Below the pieces are notes generated by a model. It had not been told where the DNA came from, ran no database searches, and saw only the letters and a program-made list of their open reading frames with translations. A stretch of 64,000 bases of DNA from Desulfovibrio sp. (GTDB lineage: Bacteria; Desulfobacterota; Desulfovibrionia; Desulfovibrionales; Desulfovibrionaceae): NCBI GenBank assembly GCA_031271265.1, contig JAISWB010000096.1, positions 39,621-103,620 on the forward strand, given 5' to 3'. The position numbers and the translations under genes were made by a program. Below are positions 35,901-43,456 of this stretch, piece after piece. Numbering within the stretch: position 1 is the stretch's first letter; each line of letters starts with the position of its first letter.

Positions 35901-35944
35901 AGTTCGGCGACGTTTTCTTCGCGCAACAGCGTAAATCCGTGCAT
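32915..35944 (-). CDS. M16 family metalloprotease (PreP/presequence-protease-like)
   Basis: A 1009-residue zinc protease with the inverse motif HILEH (about residue 60), followed about 75 residues later by the ligand Glu in VVYNEMKGAFSSP, as in the M16C/PreP type. Four pseudo-symmetric domains fit the length. No signal peptide is seen with ATG 35944, so it probably degrades peptides in the cytoplasm. ATG 35944 has AAGGAT upstream; the longer ORF to 36115 runs into an R1 repeat. Two low-complexity stretches (including PENNPDNILENNPENAP near 830) interrupt the fold. About 46 bases of its 3' end recur in decayed form downstream. Confidence 0.9.
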   Translation of the reverse strand: MHGFTLLREENVAELSSTARLWRHDATQAPLLSFINKDENKVFGVTFRTPPFDSSGVAHILEHSVLCGSRNYPVKEPFVELLKGSLHTFLNAFTYPDKTCYPVASANLQDFYNLTDVYLDAVFFPAISEQTFEQEGRHLEPAEDGLIFKGVVYNEMKGAFSSPDSVLERYTLHSLFPDTVYALESGGDPAHIPDLDYARFRGFHERHYHPSNARFFFWGDDPEEERLRRIAVVLAPFGFLAPDSSVGLQTPFDAPRSAVVPFAVSSAGGEDAEKGMVTLNWLGPETANTELSLAFCMLEHILLGLPASPLRRALIESGLGEDLAGGGLEDELRQAVFSVGLKGVEQSAAGRVEDLILSTLRDLAEQGLPEAAVEAAVNSVEFDLRENNSGRFPVGLSVMLRALVTWLHDGDPLDPLRFEGPLHKIKEHIAAASGSRGYFEKLIDKFLLSNPHRVTVILKPDPALGERLEQEEKARIAAVTAGMSAEERAAVAPRAAALRAAQAAPDSPEDLARIPRLVPADLPRRNTSIPTDILTLPPAGNNVSPLHPVRTDGESEKSSRTGVFSELFFHPLPTGGIVYAGAAFAVSAVPGRLLPLLPLFGRALVEMGTRRRDFVEFGMRVACKTGGMAGDLLFFTRFTEGAPHGRLILEGKAAPDKTAELFDLMGEALCETVFTDSKRFLRMVLEEKARLEHNLAPAGHLAVASRLRASLCAAGRLEEETCGLSALPYLRRAAKDLEAGDAAVLDDLEILRRVVLRGGVAELNITALPGQRTELEKQAADLSGRLAASYAPENNPDNILENNPENAPTSGPDESLPEREALLMPVQVNYTGKGVNLFDAGYVYGGSAQVVLKHLRAGYLWDRVRVQGGAYGCLCALDRASGALVAVSYRDPNILPTLDIFDAAARELAENPPSRAELEKAVIGAIGELDAYLLPDAKGRAAFVRALSGDDEERRGRMREEILSTTRKDFTDFAAALEALKDKGRVCILGGAALERTAVEQDWSILKVL

Positions 35945-35999
35945 ATCCGCATCCTTACTTTGTTTTTTTTCAGATTTGCGAAGGAATAATGTTACCGGA

Positions 36000-36090
36000 A
36001 AGCTATGCTCGGCTTTGCCGGCCGTCAAGCGGGAATCTCCCTGAAGAAGTGGTGCCCGGACGTAAAGGAAGTGTTGATCACAACCCGCCG
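36000..36090. repeat. R1 repeat, left half, inverted, upstream of the M16 gene
   Basis: Read on the minus strand: CACTTCCTTTACGTCCGGG, CTTCTTCAGGGAG, then TTGACGGCCGGCAAAGCCG. It matches the R1 order. The remainder of the 456-base gap (35945-36401) has an AT-rich stretch and the flavin reductase leader. Confidence 0.5.
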
Positions 36091-36139
36091 GGCGTAACGG
36101 TGTGCTCCCTTCCAATTCCGCGTGTCCCGCCTGCGCGGC

Positions 36140-36205
36140 CGCTCCTGAATAAAAGTATATAATAGATTGTTATTATAGTAAATTTTTAATGTACGGCGAG
36201 CAAAA
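36140..36205. promoter_or_regulatory. AT-rich divergent promoter region
   Basis: This stretch is far richer in AT than the rest of the window and contains TATAAT at 36158-36163 on the plus strand and ACTATAATAAC on the minus strand. It lies between the divergent M16 protease and flavin reductase genes and probably holds promoters for both. Exact start sites cannot be assigned. Confidence 0.45.
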
Positions 36206-36401
36206 TGTTTGCTTTGCCATCTGCGTGTTGAAGGTATACGCTTAAGTCGATGTTGAAATTTCCGGAAATACCGCCTGTTTTTTTTCGAAAAAATCCTTTG
36301 GAGGCGCATGCGCGCATTGTTTGCGCGGTCGGGCGTCCGAGTGCGGCCCGGATCATACAGCGACGGCACAAATTTGCTGCCGCGCAAGAGAGGATGAAAC
36401 C

Positions 36402-36941
36402 ATGTCCAAAAAAATCGCAGTCATAGTCGGCAGTCTGAGACGTGAATCCCTGAACCGCAAGCTGGCCTCGGCCCTCGCGGAGCTGGGCTCCGGCTTCGCA
36501 AGCTTCGACATTCTGCCCCTGGGCGACGTGCCCATGTTCAACCAGGATCTGGAAGACGATGTCCCGGCGCCGGTGTTGCAGATGAGGGAAGGCGTGCGCG
36601 CTGCCGATGCCCTGCTCTTTCTCACTCCGGAGTACAACCGCGGCGTCCCGGCCGTCATGAAAAATGCCGTGGACTGGTGTTCGCGTCCCACGGGCAAGGG
36701 CGTTCTGGCCGGCAAATCAGCCGCCTTGGGCGGGATGAGTCCCGGCGCCGTCGGCACCGCCGTGGCCCAGTCGCAGTTGAAGCCCGTCCTGCTCATGCTC
36801 GGCGTGCGGCTCATGGGGCAACCGGAGCTTTACATTCACGGGGGAGCGGACTATTTTGACGCCGGGGGGAAGGTTGCCGACGAGAATAATCGGCGCTTTT
36901 TGATCAACTTTATCAAACGCTTCGAGGCATGGATCGGATGA
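36402..36941 (+). CDS. NADPH-dependent FMN reductase family flavoprotein
   Basis: A 179-residue flavodoxin-fold enzyme reducing FMN or quinones. The phosphate-binding loop VGSLRRESLNRKLASAL near the N-terminus and the FMN-contact block LLFLTPEYNRGVPAVMKNAV with DWCSRP are characteristic. ATG 36402 has GAGAGGAT upstream. It appears monocistronic and may protect against oxygen or quinone stress, which is a family-level inference. Confidence 0.88.
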   Translation: MSKKIAVIVGSLRRESLNRKLASALAELGSGFASFDILPLGDVPMFNQDLEDDVPAPVLQMREGVRAADALLFLTPEYNRGVPAVMKNAVDWCSRPTGKGVLAGKSAALGGMSPGAVGTAVAQSQLKPVLLMLGVRLMGQPELYIHGGADYFDAGGKVADENNRRFLINFIKRFEAWIG

Positions 36942-37001
36942 GGTCGCCTGCGGCCTCGCCGGTTTGTCGCCGTTGAGGCCGCAACAAGGCAGTTTTCACC
37001 A

Positions 37002-37874
37002 TTGTCCGAACATACAGCATGTCTGCCGGTACGGTGTTACGACACCCTCCGTGAGTATTGGGAATGTCCGGCAACACTGCGCCGCATATACGGCGTTCTG
37101 GTTGTCGTTTTTATAGGCTCCGTGTGTACCGTGGTGCTGAATGCCCGAGGGCTGTTGCCGGAGCCTTTCGCACACGCGGCGGCGCGCAATCCCTTTGACG
37201 CCATTCGCATGGCCTTCAGCCTGATTCTGGTCGTGGAAGTCCTGGAGTTGATCTTCACGGTCGCGGATTCTGTATCCAAGGCCATGGGCAAGCAGCTTGA
37301 AATCATGGCCCTGCTGCTTCTGCGCGAATCATTCTCGGAGATCGGCCTGCTCAACGCCGCACCGTCATTGGAGCAGGACTGGTTTCTGTTTGCCCGGATA
37401 GGCGTGACGGCTGTGTCGGGGCTGCTGCTTTTCGCGTTCCGCGGCATTTTCCTGCGTCTGCACACGCCTTACGGACCCGGCAGCAATATTCGGGGATACA
37501 TCTGCGCCAAGAAATACATTTCCCTTTTCCTTTTGCTGATCTTTGTTCTCGGCGGCGCCTACGACCTGGGACGCATGGCCGTCACCGGGGAAAAAACGGT
37601 CTTTTTCCACATTTTCTACACGGTACTCATTTTTACGGACATCCTGCTGGTGCTGACGGGCCAGTATTTTATGCCTTCTTTTCAGGCCACGTTCAGGAAT
37701 TCCGGCTATGCCGTGAGTACCCTGCTCATGCGCATGTCCATGGGGGCGCAGCCTCTGACGGGGGCCGCGCTCTGCGTGCTTGCCGGCCTGTACCTGATCG
37801 GTTTGGCCTGGACCATATCCCGATTTGCCGATAAGTGCCCTGGCGGCGCGGAACGGCAGGTCCGGCAGCGCTGA
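37002..37874 (+). CDS. Polytopic membrane protein of unknown function
   Basis: A 290-residue protein with about seven hydrophobic segments, e.g. GVLVVVFIGSVCTVVL (30-45), IRMAFSLILVVEVLEL (67-82), FARIGVTAVSGLLLFAF (130-146), YISLFLLLIFVLGGAYDL (170-187), FFHIFYTVLIFTDILLVL (202-219) and LTGAALCVLAGLYLIGLA (250-267). I recognise no family. The start is uncertain: TTG 37002 is the first plausible codon and no ATG lies near the N-terminus. It is 60 bases after the flavin reductase and may share its transcript. Confidence 0.65.
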   Translation: MSEHTACLPVRCYDTLREYWECPATLRRIYGVLVVVFIGSVCTVVLNARGLLPEPFAHAAARNPFDAIRMAFSLILVVEVLELIFTVADSVSKAMGKQLEIMALLLLRESFSEIGLLNAAPSLEQDWFLFARIGVTAVSGLLLFAFRGIFLRLHTPYGPGSNIRGYICAKKYISLFLLLIFVLGGAYDLGRMAVTGEKTVFFHIFYTVLIFTDILLVLTGQYFMPSFQATFRNSGYAVSTLLMRMSMGAQPLTGAALCVLAGLYLIGLAWTISRFADKCPGGAERQVRQR

Positions 37875-37909
37875 CGCCGGTCGGCGGCAATACGGGTGCT
37901 GTCAGGTGA

Positions 37910-37950
37910 GGGGAACCGGCCTGAGCAGGCACAAGGCCTACCGGGGAAAG
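37910..37950. repeat. R2 core hairpin between convergent genes
   Basis: GGCCTGAGCAGGCACAAGGCC forms a short stem and matches the R2 core also found at 24150 and 56692. It lies between the end of the membrane protein gene and the end of the NtrY-like gene and may end both transcripts. Confidence 0.45.
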
Positions 37951-37952
37951 CA

Positions 37953-40178
37953 TCAACTCAGGGGCAATTCCATGCTGATCACCGTGCCGCCGCCTTCGTT
38001 GCGCAAGGCGCGCACATAGCCGCGGTGGTCCGTGACGATGGAGCGCACGATGGTCAGGCCGAGGCCGGTGCCGCCTTTTTTGCGGGAAAAATACGGCTCA
38101 AAGATGCGGGATTGTTCCTCCTCGGTCAGCCCCGGACCGTTGTCGGCCACGTCGACGCGCACGAGGTTCAGCGCGGGCGGGCAGGATACCGCGATGCGTA
38201 CGAGCGGGTCGACTGTCCCTTCCCGCCCCAGAACTTCGGCGGCATTGCCCAGGATGTTCATAAAGGCCCTGTTCATGGCCTCGCCGTCGACGGGCAGGAG
38301 AGGCGGCGTGTCCGTCACGGCGAGTTCCCAGCGTATCTCGGCGTGGCTGTTGCGGAAAAGTTCCAGCACGGTGCGCAGCAGGATGAGAATGTCGTCCGGC
38401 CGGGGTCTGACCTCCGGGAGTTTGGCGAAAGCCGAAAATTCCCGGACCATGCTCTGCAGGTGCCCGACCTGCAGGACTATGAGTTCCGTGCTCTGGATGA
38501 ACGCCGGATCTTTGACGAGGGGGCCGAATTTTTTTGCCAGGCGTTGGGCCGAGAGTTTGATCGGCGTCAGGGGGTTTTTGATTTCGTGGGCGATACGCCG
38601 CGCGACTTCGCGCCACGCGGCCATGCGCTGCATGCGTTCAAGCTCCGTGATATCCTCAAAGACGGCCACTGCCCCGCGGTAGGCGTCACCTGCGGCAAAG
38701 CTCACGGTATTGAGGAGCAGGCGCTTTTCTTCACCGGCGACGCTCAGGCCGATGCTCTGCCGGTAGCGCGACTCGGCGCGCCGGCGCAGGCGCTCCCGCA
38801 CGGCTCTGTCCACGACACCGTAGGTATCGGGCATGAGATCGCCGAGCCGGTGTCCGACCGCGGCCCCAGGGTCCAGGTTCAGTATCTCGCCCGCCGCCTT
38901 GTTGACCGTGGATATGCGGCCATCGTCGTCAAATGACACGACCCCGGCGGCAATGTTGTCGAGCACGGTTTCCATGTACTTGCCGCGCCGCGCCGTTTCC
39001 AGGTTCTGTTGCTCCAGGAGCTTGTACGCGTCCGTGATTTCCCGGCGGCTTTTCTCCAGATCCGTGGCCATGCTGTTGAACGACCGGATGAGCATTCCGA
39101 ATTCGCCCTGCCGGTCTTCCGTCAGGCGCACACTGAGATCGCCTGCGGCAATTCTCTCCGTGCCTCGTGCCAGGGCGGAAACGGGCGCGGTCAGTTCCCG
39201 CGCCAGGCGGAGGCCGAACCAGACCGCCCCCAGAATAATCAAGGCCGTCAGTACGCCCAGGCTGCTGTACAGCACGAGTTTCAGCGGATTTTTGATACTG
39301 CGCAGGTGGCTGTATTCCCGTGAGCCGCGCATGACCCGCTCGGTGCCGGCGGAAAAGCCCGGGCCGAGTTCGAGGCCTGCCAGAAGCAGCCGTTCGGCCT
39401 CCGCGTCCAGGGCGACGGCAGCGAACATGTAGTCCTGCGTTTCCGTGGAAATGCGTAAAATATCATAGCCCTGCCGCCGGATTTTTTCCCTGTCCGGCTT
39501 CTCCCCCGCCTGCTTTGCGGCCGCAAGCGCCGCGTCGTCCGCCGGCGTTCCACCCGCATAGCCCGCCGCGTCGAAAACGGCGACCGGGCCGGTGTCGTAT
39601 TCGCGGGCTTTGGCCCGCAGCAGTTCCCGACCCGCTTCGCTTTCAGCGTTCGTCCCCGCCGCTTCCAGAGCCGCCTTGATGTTTTCCACCCGGCGCACCA
39701 GGGATTGCCCGGTGCGCTCGTAAAGGGCGCCGACCAGTTCCAGGGCCGTACCCATTGAGGTTTCAACGCGCTCCTTGAACCAGAAATCCATGGAAAGCTG
39801 CACGTACTTGGTGGTGATGAGGCACATGAGCAGACACGGAAGGAGGGAAAAGGCCACAAAGGCCGCGGCCAGGCGGGCGCGCAGCCCCGATCCCAGGATG
39901 CCGCGCCGGCGCTCCAGAAGCAGTTTGAACGCGTTGCGGAGCACGATCAGCAAAATGCCGACGAGCAGCACAAAGTTGACGTTGAACATGACCATGAACA
40001 GACTGTCGCCGGACCTGAACTGCTCAAGCTGCACCCAGGTCAGGAGCAGGACAAGCAGGAAAGCCAGGGCGGCGAACAGCAGTTCCCTGCGTCTGCGCTT
40101 GCGGTCCCTTGCGAGGAGTTCCGCCTCGGAGAGAGGAGGCAGTGACAGGTCGGGCGGAAAGCTTTGTTCGGAGCGCAT
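37953..40178 (-). CDS. NtrY-like sensor histidine kinase
   Basis: A 741-residue membrane kinase. Two N-terminal helices (LLFAALAFLLVLLLTW and FNVNFVLLVGILLIVL), a third near residue 108 (AAFVAFSLLPCLLMCLITT), a long sensor region, a fourth helix near 310, HAMP (LARGTERIAAGDLSVRL), PAS, HisKA with AHEIKNPLTPIKLSAQRL, and HATPase with MNILGNAAEVL and GGTGLGLTIV. This order is that of NtrY, the nitrogen/redox kinase. The ATG 40178 start overlaps the stop of the DUF4390 gene; a GTG lies just upstream at 40181. The partner NtrX is not in the window. Confidence 0.9.
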   Translation of the reverse strand: MRSEQSFPPDLSLPPLSEAELLARDRKRRRRELLFAALAFLLVLLLTWVQLEQFRSGDSLFMVMFNVNFVLLVGILLIVLRNAFKLLLERRRGILGSGLRARLAAAFVAFSLLPCLLMCLITTKYVQLSMDFWFKERVETSMGTALELVGALYERTGQSLVRRVENIKAALEAAGTNAESEAGRELLRAKAREYDTGPVAVFDAAGYAGGTPADDAALAAAKQAGEKPDREKIRRQGYDILRISTETQDYMFAAVALDAEAERLLLAGLELGPGFSAGTERVMRGSREYSHLRSIKNPLKLVLYSSLGVLTALIILGAVWFGLRLARELTAPVSALARGTERIAAGDLSVRLTEDRQGEFGMLIRSFNSMATDLEKSRREITDAYKLLEQQNLETARRGKYMETVLDNIAAGVVSFDDDGRISTVNKAAGEILNLDPGAAVGHRLGDLMPDTYGVVDRAVRERLRRRAESRYRQSIGLSVAGEEKRLLLNTVSFAAGDAYRGAVAVFEDITELERMQRMAAWREVARRIAHEIKNPLTPIKLSAQRLAKKFGPLVKDPAFIQSTELIVLQVGHLQSMVREFSAFAKLPEVRPRPDDILILLRTVLELFRNSHAEIRWELAVTDTPPLLPVDGEAMNRAFMNILGNAAEVLGREGTVDPLVRIAVSCPPALNLVRVDVADNGPGLTEEEQSRIFEPYFSRKKGGTGLGLTIVRSIVTDHRGYVRALRNEGGGTVISMELPLS

Positions 40179-40981
40179 CACGGCCTCGCAGCTTCACCTG
40201 CGGCGTCGAACGTGAACGGCAGGATGAAGCGCAGTTGCGGCGCGACTTCGGAAGACCAGAAAACGATGTTTTTCTGCAGCCAAGGCGGCACGTCGGCATG
40301 CCGCAGGGCGATGTCGAGCCGGACGGCGAACTCCTCGTCTTCGCCTTCATCGCGCAGCGCCTTCAGCGGGACAAGGGGAAGCGCGAGTTTTTTCCAGCCC
40401 GCATACAGCAGGCGGGTGAGGTTTCTGTCCCGCAGCTCTGTGTCATCTTCAGCGCCGGGCACGGTCAGCAAAAATTCGCGGCTCAGGGGATCGTGGCGGA
40501 GGAGGGACACACGCGTCTGCCGGCTGAGTTCGGCGTTGCCGAGCAGGGAACGCAGGCGTTCCACGGACGCTTGTATCTCCAGTTCAAGGATCGCGCCGTC
40601 TTTCAGCAGGTCGCGCAGGCTCGCCTCGTTGTCCACAGCTATGGAGATTTCCGCGGTCAGGAAGGCATCGGCCGTGCGCAACGCGGGAGGAGGGTCGGCG
40701 ATCAGCCGGTGGGCGGGCGCGGCGGACGCGGATGCGCTGAAAACGCAGAACAGCAGGAGCAGGAAACAACCGACGACCCCGCGTATGTGACAGCGGTATA
40801 GACTCCTGCGCAACCGCCCGCAGCCGGTCCCCGACAAAGCCGGGGTACGGCCCGCGGGGGGAGGACCGGGGCAGCCGACCTGCGGACAAGCCGCGGATGT
40901 CTCCGAAGGGTTCGCGGCGTTTGCCGGCCGGAGCGCGCGGGCGGCGCCGGTGCACTTTGCCGAAGATTCTGCGGGGTTCAT
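40178..40981 (-). CDS. DUF4390 family exported protein, N-terminus uncertain
   Basis: Up to 267 residues. A signal-peptide core (VVGCFLLLLFCVFSASASA) is at about 68-87, followed by the DUF4390-like domain (TAEISIAVDNEASLRDLLKD to the end), usually encoded beside NtrY-like kinases. The 60 residues before the core are Pro/Ala/Gly-rich. The first 27 (MNPAESSAKCTGAARALRPA onward) derive from a tandem duplication of the upstream HD gene's 3' end. The true start may be downstream, for instance TTG in the GRLRRSLYRC stretch. The function is unknown; the location suggests a periplasmic partner of the kinase. Confidence 0.7.
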   Translation of the reverse strand: MNPAESSAKCTGAARALRPANAANPSETSAACPQVGCPGPPPAGRTPALSGTGCGRLRRSLYRCHIRGVVGCFLLLLFCVFSASASAAPAHRLIADPPPALRTADAFLTAEISIAVDNEASLRDLLKDGAILELEIQASVERLRSLLGNAELSRQTRVSLLRHDPLSREFLLTVPGAEDDTELRDRNLTRLLYAGWKKLALPLVPLKALRDEGEDEEFAVRLDIALRHADVPPWLQKNIVFWSSEVAPQLRFILPFTFDAAGEAARP

Positions 40982-41046
40982 GGCGTTTGCCGGCCGGAGC
41001 GCGCAGGGGCGCTATTGTACTTTGCCGAAGCTGTCGTTCATGAGCG
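40916..41046. repeat. 66-bp tandem duplication at the HD-gene 3' end
   Basis: GGCGTTTGCCGGCCGGAGCG occurs at 40916 and again at 40982, and CTTTGCCGAAG follows in both. The offset is 66 bases. The upstream copy (on the minus strand) contains the HD gene stop at 41012-41014; the second copy contains the ATG used by the DUF4390 ORF. Confidence 0.8.
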
Positions 41047-42013
41047 AAGCCAGTATCTTACCCGAACAGGAGAGGTCGAAGCGCGCTTTCGTGTCCGCCA
41101 GTTCCCGCGCCGCGTCTACCGGAGCTCTGGCTTCGGCGTATGTCCTTTCCTGGATCATGGCCGAAAAGGCGTCGGCCACGGCCGTCAGCCGCCCGAAAGA
41201 GCTTATGCTCTTGCTGTGTTGCGGGTAGCCGGAGGCGTCGAGGCGTTCGTGATGTTCCAGCGTCGCTTGGCGCATAAGGTCAAAGCTCTGGTCAAGTTTG
41301 TGCATGAGCCTGTATCCGGTGACGGTGTGCGGCGGTATTTTTTCCTTTTCCTCCGGCTTGAGCGGCGTAGTTTTGTTGAGGATAAAGGCAGGCACCTTGG
41401 CCATGCCCACATCGTGCAGAAGCAGGGCAAGGGTAGCCTGATCCAGATCTTTGCGCTTCAAGTTTTCGTTTACAGGGTAGACGAAGAGCCACAGACCCAC
41501 GCTCATGGTATTGATACAGTGCCGGCTCAGGGTAAATTTTCCCGTGTGCAGGCGACGGACAAAGAGGCGCAGCCTGTGCATATCCGTCCACAAGTATTCG
41601 GTAAGCACCAGCACGTCGTGGTGCAACTGCTCGAACAGGGTTTTCACCGGCTGCCCGAAAAACTCCGAAAGACGTATATCCAGGGCACGGATACAAATAT
41701 CCGCGACCTCGGCTTCCTTGAGGTTGCGGTCAACGAGCACCAGGTCAAGCTGTTTGACGATATGCTGCGAGTAGACGGGATGATCCCGGCGTGAAACGAA
41801 AAGATTTCCGGCGGTGCACAGGGCGTGGACTTCTTCGACCTGATCGTTGGACAGGCGCGCATCCTTGCGGGAGTATGTGAGGAGCTGTGCCACTTTTTCA
41901 TCAAGCACAAAGAGGTCCAGGGGCAGGCGATACCTGGGAAAACTGTCCAGTATGGATTCGCTTATCTGGTAGTATTCCTCGGCAACGGCGGCAAGGGCAT
42001 CGGCGTCGGGCAT
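41012..42013 (-). CDS. HD-GYP-type domain protein
   Basis: A 333-residue soluble protein. The catalytic HD pair is LLALLLHDVGMAKVP-like (ALLLHDVGMAKVPAFILN), the next helix contains PPHTVTGYRLM, and the GYP motif is HHERLDASGYPQ, differing from the HHExxDGxGYP consensus only by Ala for Gly. These domains hydrolyse cyclic di-GMP. The N-terminal 160 residues are an unrecognised helical region. ATG 42013 lies six bases after the pyruvate kinase stop. Cyclic di-GMP turnover fits the two GGDEF proteins and the PilZ protein in the window. Confidence 0.82.
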   Translation of the reverse strand: MPDADALAAVAEEYYQISESILDSFPRYRLPLDLFVLDEKVAQLLTYSRKDARLSNDQVEEVHALCTAGNLFVSRRDHPVYSQHIVKQLDLVLVDRNLKEAEVADICIRALDIRLSEFFGQPVKTLFEQLHHDVLVLTEYLWTDMHRLRLFVRRLHTGKFTLSRHCINTMSVGLWLFVYPVNENLKRKDLDQATLALLLHDVGMAKVPAFILNKTTPLKPEEKEKIPPHTVTGYRLMHKLDQSFDLMRQATLEHHERLDASGYPQHSKSISSFGRLTAVADAFSAMIQERTYAEARAPVDAARELADTKARFDLSCSGKILASLMNDSFGKVQ

Positions 42014-42019
42014 GCGCGG

Positions 42020-43426
42020 CTACTTGGTGTATATTTTTACGAGGTTGGTGCCGGAGACAGCCTGATCCTTGCGGAACTGCCCGGCTGTAATCACGCAGAG
42101 GTCGCCTGCGTCGAGTTCGGGGCAGGTGTCGATAAAGCGTTCCGCTCTTTCCAGGTGGCCGGACAGGGAGGCGTCCGCCATGCGCGGCTGCACTCCCCAG
42201 GAAAAATTGAGGTGCCGCAGCATTTTCGGGTCGGGGGTCAGTCCGTAAACGGGCTGCCTGGGCCGTTGCGAGGACAGGCTGCGCGCGGCGGCCCCGCTCA
42301 TGCTGTGGGCCACAATGGCCCCGGCGTTGCGGCGTTCCGCCAGCAGGCAGGCGGTATAGGAGAAAAAGTCCGCCGCCGAGTCCGGCATGTGGTACCGGGA
42401 AAGATGGGAGCGCTCCAGCAGCAGGGATTCTGCTTCCGCGGCGATGGCCGACATGAAGGAAACGGCCTCGACCGGAAAGCGGCCCATGGCCGTTTCTTCG
42501 GAGAGCATGACGCAGTCCGTGCCGTCGAGCACGGCATTGGCCACGTCGGTGGTTTCGGCGCGGGTAGGTATGGGATTGTTGACCATGGAGAGCAGCATCT
42601 GCGTGGCCACGATGACCGGCTTGTTCGCGTTGTTGCAGGCGGCTATGATGCGTTTCTGCATGGTAGGAAGGGTGGGCATGGGGCACTCTATGCCCAGGTC
42701 GCCGCGCGCCACCATGAGTATGTCCGCGACCGCGAGGATTTCCTCCAGGCTGTCCACGGCGTTCTTGCGCTCCAGCTTGACGCAGATGGGGATGGCGTAG
42801 CCGGCTTTCTTGATAATGGAACGGGCCTCAAGCACGTCCTCGGGAGTCTGGACGAAGGACAGGGCAACGGCGTCCGCGCCCAGCGCCAGGCCGTCCAGCA
42901 GGTCTTTTTTGTCTTTGCCCGTCAGGGCGGGCAGCATGATATGTTTGCCGGGCAGGGCCAGACCCTTGCGGGAGGTCACGATGCCGCTGTTGCCGGCTTC
43001 CATGACCACGCCGCCGCTTACCTTGGAATCGACCAGGAACTGCAGGGTACCGTCGGCCAGCACGACCCTGTCGCCGCTTTCCATGCCGTCGAGCAGTTCC
43101 TTTTTGTCGAAGGGGATATACTGCATATCGTTGCGTTGCGGCCGCTCCGGCCCGAGAAAGGCCCGGTCGCCCTTGCTGAAGCTCAGCGAGCCTTCTTCAA
43201 TCGCGCCGATGCGGATTTTCGGTCCGGACAGATCCTGCATGACGGTTATGGGGATGCCGTGTTTTACCTCAAGGTCGCGGATGGTCTTGATGGTGGTCGA
43301 GAACTCCGCAGCCGTGCCGTGGGAGAAGTTAAGGCGCACGATGCGGACCCCGGCGTCGATGAGCTGCGAGAGCTTTTCCGGAGTGTTGCAGGCAGGTCCG
43401 ATGGTGGCCACTATTTTCGTTTTCAT
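42020..43426 (-). CDS. pyk: Pyruvate kinase
   Basis: A 468-residue glycolytic enzyme (phosphoenolpyruvate plus ADP to pyruvate plus ATP). It has KIVATIGPACNTPEKLSQLI, RLNFSHGTAAEFS, the catalytic MVARGDLGIECPMPTLP block and the MLLSMVNNPIPTRAETTDVA motif. The C-terminal regulatory domain is present. ATG 43426 is preceded by ACCATAAAGGATT, the short leader form of R1. The gene is followed closely by the HD-GYP gene. Confidence 0.96.
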   Translation of the reverse strand: MKTKIVATIGPACNTPEKLSQLIDAGVRIVRLNFSHGTAAEFSTTIKTIRDLEVKHGIPITVMQDLSGPKIRIGAIEEGSLSFSKGDRAFLGPERPQRNDMQYIPFDKKELLDGMESGDRVVLADGTLQFLVDSKVSGGVVMEAGNSGIVTSRKGLALPGKHIMLPALTGKDKKDLLDGLALGADAVALSFVQTPEDVLEARSIIKKAGYAIPICVKLERKNAVDSLEEILAVADILMVARGDLGIECPMPTLPTMQKRIIAACNNANKPVIVATQMLLSMVNNPIPTRAETTDVANAVLDGTDCVMLSEETAMGRFPVEAVSFMSAIAAEAESLLLERSHLSRYHMPDSAADFFSYTACLLAERRNAGAIVAHSMSGAAARSLSSQRPRQPVYGLTPDPKMLRHLNFSWGVQPRMADASLSGHLERAERFIDTCPELDAGDLCVITAGQFRKDQAVSGTNLVKIYTK

Positions 43427-43456
43427 TAAAAATCCTTTATGGTCTGAAGAAATGTC

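Noticed and set aside
36364-36379. Possible sigma-54 promoter CGGCACAAATTTGCTG before the flavin reductase
   Set aside because: GG and GC are separated by nine rather than ten bases, which abolishes -24/-12 recognition.
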